A stretch of 64,000 bases of DNA, taken from Corydoras sp. C115. Taxonomy: Eukaryota; Chordata; Actinopteri; Siluriformes; Callichthyidae. The first letter of the stretch is position 1; each line of letters opens with the position of its first letter. Where the stretch lies: contig JAFMOC010000705.1 of assembly GCA_019802505.1 (NCBI GenBank), forward strand, positions 405,066 through 469,065. Reading direction: 5' to 3'. The translations under genes and the position numbers were made by a program. This document shows, in pieces, positions 60,841 through 64,000 of the stretch. The notes beneath the pieces are model-generated. The model ran no database searches and had not been told where the DNA came from. It saw only the letters and a list, made by a program, of their open reading frames with translations.

Positions 60841-62042
60841 TATTGGACGATATAGATGATATAGACGATTGACAATATAGGGGCAATTTATTCATTATCT
60901 TCTGCTTTATCCTCTACTAGTGTGGGTTTCCTCCGGGTTTCCTCCGGGTTCTCCGGTTTCTCCCACAGTCCAAAAACATGGAACAAGTCAATTGAGTTCT
61001 CCAAAATTGCCCCATATAGAGTGTGTATGCGTGCGTGTCTGTGTGATTGAGTGTGTGTCCAGCGATTGATATAGGATAAAAGCAGAAGATAATGAATGAA
61101 TGATAATGGAATGGGTTGGCACGGTGGCTTAGTGGTTGGCATGTTCTCCTCTCCGCACTAGGGATTCCTGGTTCGAATCCCAATCTGGGTGGAGTTTCCA
61201 TGTTCTCCCCGTGTCTGTGTGGGTTTCCTCCGGTTTGCTCCCAGTCCAAAAACATGGATTAAGTCAATTGAATCCTCCAAATTGCCCCATATAGAGTGTG
61301 TCTGTGTGAGTGTGTGTCCAGTGATAGATTGGCGCCCTGTCCTGGGTGTATCTGCCCAGCGCCCGAAACGTTCTCCTCCGGATGGGCATGGGGAACCCCA
61401 CTCTACTAGTGTTGTAGGAGGTTCCCATGCCCATCCAGGGGAGAACATTTTAGGCGCTGGGCAGATACACCCAGGACAGGACGCCAATCCATCACTGGTC
61501 AAACACTTACTAACACAGACACACACCATATGGGGCAATTTAGAGCATTTCATTTACAGTTTCAATACACCCAGGACAGGGTGCCCAGTAAAGGACTGGC
61601 ATCCTATCCTGGGTGTATCTCCCCAGCACCCGAAACATTCTCCCCTGGATGGGCATGGGGAACCCCCCCCAACCCCGTAACCCTAGTAGAGGATAAAGTG
61701 GAAGAGAATGGATGGATGGATAGGACTCTGAGGTTCTACTAACTACGTCATGGATCAAGAAACCAGAACCCTCATCAGCATAATGTTTTTGGGTTTTTTT
61801 GTGGCAGGGCTGGAGGTGGATGGTGGTGGATCCCTGTGGTAGCCACATGTGTTGGCGGCCTGCTTGGTTCGCTGGTTTACGAGCTGCTGATCGGCATTCA
61901 CTTTCCGGAACCCGAGCAAACAGAGACACCTGACAACCCAGCGGACTCGGACCTGGAAATGGCGCAGCAGGAGTCCGGTAAAATCAATGACATCACCAAA
62001 GTGCAGCAGGAGCTTCAACTTCAATTTCCTTCAACTTCCTAA
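48476..62042 (+). CDS. aqp10: aquaglyceroporin 10-type, second tandem copy (canonical filter)
   Basis: Exons 48476-48562, 51722-51848, 54025-54162, 54243-54361, 57093-57310 and 61808-62042 give 307 residues. Exons 1-5 have exactly the same lengths (87, 127, 138, 119, 218 nt) and phases as the upstream copy, so the pair arose by tandem duplication. NPA motifs are at 76-78 (GHLNPA) and 208-210 (NPARD). The filter is Phe56, Gly196, Tyr205, Arg211, as in typical glycerol-conducting channels (compare AQP3/AQP7, with Tyr before NPA). Glu21 and His74 of the AQP10 pH gate are kept. Loop C lacks the sequon seen in the other copy. The C-terminal tail is Gln/Glu-rich. Introns 1, 4 and 5 are filled with SINE-A arrays, and the exon 5 donor (AG|GTTTGA) abuts a (CA)n tract, but the frame is intact. 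Confidence 0.93.
48822..50880 (+). repeat. higher-order tandem array of SINE-A 3' portions in aqp10 copy 2 intron 1
   Basis: Two unit types alternate: a diverged 240-bp unit (48822-49058, 49395-49640) and a SINE-A-like unit of about 315 bp, repeated four to five times. Units are joined by GGATATGAACACAACGCAAGG (49373, 49943, 50275, 50593), which is not part of SINE-A. All are in the same orientation. Confidence 0.85.
51048..51302 (+). mobile_element. SINE-A, 3' end lost
   Basis: Ends after CTGCCCAGCGC. Confidence 0.86.
51313..51684 (+). mobile_element. SINE-A
   Basis: Full length; ends about 38 nt before aqp10 copy 2 exon 2. Confidence 0.9.
51927..52576 (+). mobile_element. SINE-A head-to-tail dimer within one target duplication
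   Basis: One full unit and one lacking its head join at GGTGGATGGGTATGAA. The pair is flanked by a single 14-bp duplication TTTCACCTTAATGT (51913-51926, 52577-52590). Confidence 0.92.
52600..52889 (-). mobile_element. SINE-A, tail missing, diverged
   Basis: CCACTTGGACACGG and other changes. Confidence 0.84.
52898..53172 (-). mobile_element. SINE-A, head missing
   Basis: Ends CTCCATCCAGATG. Confidence 0.85.
53228..53540 (-). mobile_element. two related SINE-A 3' fragments in tandem
   Basis: Both carry the shared variant CGTTTCGGCCATGGGTAG / CGTTTTGGCCATGGGTAG, so one was copied from the other (53228-53362, 53365-53540). Confidence 0.82.
53560..53868 (-). mobile_element. SINE-A relative, (CA)n gained
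   Basis: Ends at the GATTCGAACCTGG B box. Confidence 0.82.
53870..53944 (+). repeat. (CA)n microsatellite
   Basis: About 37 units, 80 nt before the exon 3 acceptor of aqp10 copy 2. Confidence 0.95.
54375..57045 (-). repeat. tandem SINE-A array filling aqp10 copy 2 intron 4
   Basis: Eight units, all minus strand, head to tail, with joints near 54605, 54968, 55323, 55593, 55953, 56313, 56690 and 57017. Most joints read GTGCCGCCCC then ATCCATCC. Period is about 350 bp, with truncated units of about 230-270 bp. All share a TTTGTCCTCTATTAGGGTC variant and long G runs. The intron holds little else. Confidence 0.9.
57316..57381 (+). repeat. (CA)n microsatellite at an exon 5 splice donor
   Basis: Begins 5 nt after the GT of the donor at 57311. 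Confidence 0.95.
57460..58853 (-). repeat. tandem SINE-A array in aqp10 copy 2 intron 5
   Basis: Four minus-strand units with joints near 57775, 58138 and 58498; same joint sequences as the intron 4 array. Confidence 0.9.
59235..59496 (+). mobile_element. SINE-A, 5' truncated, in the hAT MITE
   Basis: 12-bp duplication AAAATGAGGAGG / AAAATAAGGAGG (59223-59234, 59497-59508). It is truncated yet has its duplication, as in LINE-type 5' truncation. Confidence 0.92.
59746..60099 (+). repeat. minisatellite of GTTACAGTGAA (11/17-bp units)
   Basis: About 28 units of 11 bp or 17 bp (GTTACAGTTACAGTGAA). The MITE copy at 9487-10484 has a single unit at 10248-10258. Confidence 0.95.
60182..60514 (-). 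mobile_element. SINE-A in the hAT MITE
   Basis: 14-bp duplication GTCTCTCTCCTCAT (60168-60181, 60515-60528). Confidence 0.94.
60693..61722. mobile_element. mosaic of SINE-A fragments in alternating orientation
   Basis: Minus pieces 60693-60778, 60887-60920 and 61403-61556; plus pieces 60920-61113, 61115-61402 and 61560-61722. A (CA)n (60775-60838) interrupts it. It ends about 85 nt before exon 6. Confidence 0.8.
60775..60838 (+). repeat. (CA)n microsatellite
   Basis: About 31 units. Confidence 0.95.
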
Positions 62043-62052
62043 AAAAATGGAA

Positions 62053-62058
62053 AATAAA
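62053..62058 (+). promoter_or_regulatory. candidate poly(A) signal AATAAA of second aqp10 copy
   Basis: Only 11 nt after the stop; a second AATAAA at 62186-62191 gives a more usual 3' UTR length of about 150 nt and may be the one used. Confidence 0.4.
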
Positions 62059-62185
62059 TGGAAAACGTGGTGGACCTGCCGGCGGGTGCATAAGCATTAT
62101 GGTTTTCATAGCGCAGATGATTAAAGAACTGCAGCTCGGGGTTGATATGAAGCTCAAATTCTCAAACTTTCTATAAAAAATGGTA

Positions 62186-62191
62186 AATAAA
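62186..62191 (+). promoter_or_regulatory. candidate distal poly(A) signal of second aqp10 copy
   Basis: AATAAA inside a non-repetitive stretch (62043-62291) that ends where a SINE begins. Confidence 0.5.
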
Positions 62192-62291
62192 ACGTCAAAA
62201 GTACAGCAGTATTTTTCAATGTTTTCACTGAACAACTTCATTGTATGTTGTTAATATAGTATGAACGAATATAGAGTGTCAACAACATCCA

Positions 62292-62642
62292 TGGGCGGCA
62301 TGGTGGCTTAGTGGTTTGCATGTTCTCCTCTCAGCACTAGGGATTCCCGGTTCGAATCCCCATCTGGGTGGAGTTACCATGTTCTCCCCGTGTCCGCGTG
62401 GGTTTCCTCCGGGTTCTCTGGTTTCCTCCCACAGTCCAAAAACATGGATCAAGTCAATTGAATTCTCTAAATTGCTCCATATAGAGTGTGTCTGTGTGAG
62501 TAAGTGTGTGTCCAGCGATGGATTGGCGCCCTGTCCTGGGTGTGTCTGCCCAGCGCCCGAGACGTTCTCCCCTGGATGGGCATGGGGAACCCCACCGCGA
62601 CCCTAATAGAGGATAAAGCGGGAGATAATAAATGAATGAATG
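62292..62642 (+). mobile_element. SINE-A
   Basis: Duplication AACAACATCC on both sides. Confidence 0.9.
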
Positions 62643-62649
62643 AACAACA

Positions 62650-62949
62650 TCCATCCATTAACTTCCGCTTTGTCCTCTATTAGGGTCGTGGGGGGGGGGG
62701 GTTCGGGCGCTGGGCAGATACACCAATGGGCAGGGCGCCAATATATCAATCACACTCTATATGGGGCAATTTGAAGAATTCAGTTGACCTTGATCCATGT
62801 TTTTGGATTGTGGGAGGAAACCGGAGAAACCGGAGGAAACCCACGCAGACACGGGGAGAACATGGAAACTTCACCCAGATTGGGATTCGAACCGGGAATC
62901 CCTAGCGCTGAGAGGAGAACTTGCTAATCACTAAGCCACCGTGCCGCCC
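62650..62949 (-). mobile_element. SINE-A with deletion
   Basis: Lost the CATGTCCATCCAGGGG block after an 11-nt G run. Confidence 0.86.
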
Positions 62950-62982
62950 TGTTAACAATATTTGCCAAAGAAAGTTCAGAAT

Positions 62983-63340
62983 GGCGGCATGATGGCTTAG
63001 TGGTTAGCATGTTCTCCTCTCAGCGCTGGGATTCCCGGTTCGAATCCCCATCTGGGTGGAGTTTCCATGTTCTCCCCGTGTCTGCGTGGGTTTCCTCCGG
63101 GTTCTCCGGTTTCTCCTACAGTCCAAAAACATGGAACAAGTCAATTGAGTTCTCCAAAATTGCCCCATATAGAGTGTGTATGCGTGAGTGAGTTTGTGCC
63201 CAGCGATTAGATTGGCGTCCTGTCCTGGGTGTATCTGCCCAGCGCCCGAAACGTTCTCCCCTGGATGGGCATGGGGAACCCCCCCGCGACCCTAATAGAG
63301 GATAAAGCGGAAGATAATGAATGAATGAATGAATGAAAGT
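62983..63340 (+). mobile_element. SINE-A
   Basis: 9-bp duplication AAAGTTCAG on both sides. Confidence 0.9.
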
Positions 63341-63361
63341 TCAGGATAAGACCGTGGACGT

Positions 63362-63697
63362 TCATTGATTCATTCATTCAATATCTTCTGCCTAATCCTC
63401 TACTAGAGGTTTAAGTGGTGGGGTGGGGTTCCCCATGCCCATCCAGGGGAGAACTTTTCGGGCGCTGGGCAGATACACCCAGGACAGGGTGCCAATCTAT
63501 CGCTGGGCACACACTCACTCACACAAACACACTCTATATGGGGCAATTTGAAGAATTCAGTTGACCTTGATCCATGTTTTTGGACTGTGAGAGGAAACTG
63601 GAGAACCCAGAGGAAGAGAGAACCACGGAGAGAACATGGAAACTACATCCCTAGCGCTGAGAGGAGAACATGCTAACCACTAAGCCACCGTGCCGCC
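63362..63697 (-). mobile_element. SINE-A
   Basis: Tail reads TATCTTCTGCCTAATCC; this variant recurs in the next copy. Confidence 0.88.
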
Positions 63698-63744
63698 CTG
63701 TTCACAATATTTGCCAAAGAAAGTTCAGGATAAGACCATGGATG

Positions 63745-64000
63745 TTCATACATTCAATATCTTCTGCCTAATCCTCTACTAGAGGTTTAGGTGGTGGTGG
63801 TGGTGGTGGGGTGGGGGGTGTTCCCATGCCCATCCAGGGGAGAACGTTTCAGGCGCTGGGCAGATAGACCCAGGACAGGACGCCAATCTATCGCTGGGCA
63901 CACACTCTCTCACACAAACACACTCTATATGGGGCAATTATGGGGCAACAAAACTCTATATGGGAGCATTCAATTTACCTTAAATCCATGTAGCTTAGTA
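63745..64000 (-). mobile_element. SINE-A, cut by window end
   Basis: Same TCTACTAGAGGTTTA variant as the previous copy, so the two are a local tandem duplication of about 375 bp. Confidence 0.86.

Overview
The window is vertebrate nuclear DNA from a ray-finned (teleost) fish. Long genes are split by GT-AG introns, tRNA-derived SINEs and hAT, pogo and LINE remnants are abundant, and (TA)n, (CA)n and homopolymer tracts are very long. Four protein genes lie head to tail on the + strand: the last nine coding exons of ubap2l (79-14035), complete hax1 (24149-33282), and two tandem complete aqp10-type aquaglyceroporin genes (35605-45820 and 48476-62042). The order UBAP2L-HAX1-AQP10 is also that of human 1q21.3, so this is a conserved block. 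The tandem aqp10 pair is known from ray-finned fishes, where aqp10.1 and aqp10.2 have been described. Some repeats look otophysan (catfish or characin relatives), but I hold that only weakly.

Layout. 1-15.4 kb: 3' part of ubap2l with transposons in its introns, including two pogo-like remnants, a foldback-like family-B element, a Zaphod-type hAT and a LINE split by a hAT MITE, then a 1.3 kb 3' UTR. 15.4-24.1 kb: intergenic, almost all repeats, ending in a GC-box/E-box promoter. 24.1-33.5 kb: hax1, seven coding exons. 33.5-35.6 kb: SINEs and TA repeats. 35.6-45.8 kb: first aqp10 gene. 45.8-48.5 kb: rearranged SINE pieces. 48.5-62.2 kb: second aqp10 gene, whose introns 1, 4 and 5 are largely arrays of SINE copies. 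62.2-64.0 kb: more SINEs.

One SINE family, here called SINE-A, dominates. It is about 345 bp, with a tRNA-like A box and B box and an ATGA/ATGG tail, and is present in about 80 whole or partial copies. Many have clear 10-15 bp target-site duplications. Its 3' tail resembles the end of the LINE at 12135-13612, which suggests the LINE whose machinery moved it. Nearly all long open frames outside the exons listed here are SINE-A or microsatellite read-through.

The four genes do not form one pathway. UBAP2L is an RNA- and ubiquitin-linked stress-granule factor, HAX1 a mitochondrial anti-apoptotic protein, and AQP10 proteins are water/glycerol channels. The most informative observations are the divergent selectivity filter of the first aqp10 copy, the SINE arrays inside the second, a stray copy of the hax1 exon 3 splice acceptor inside a SINE, and the nested insertions whose target-site duplications give relative ages. 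I found no wholly new system.
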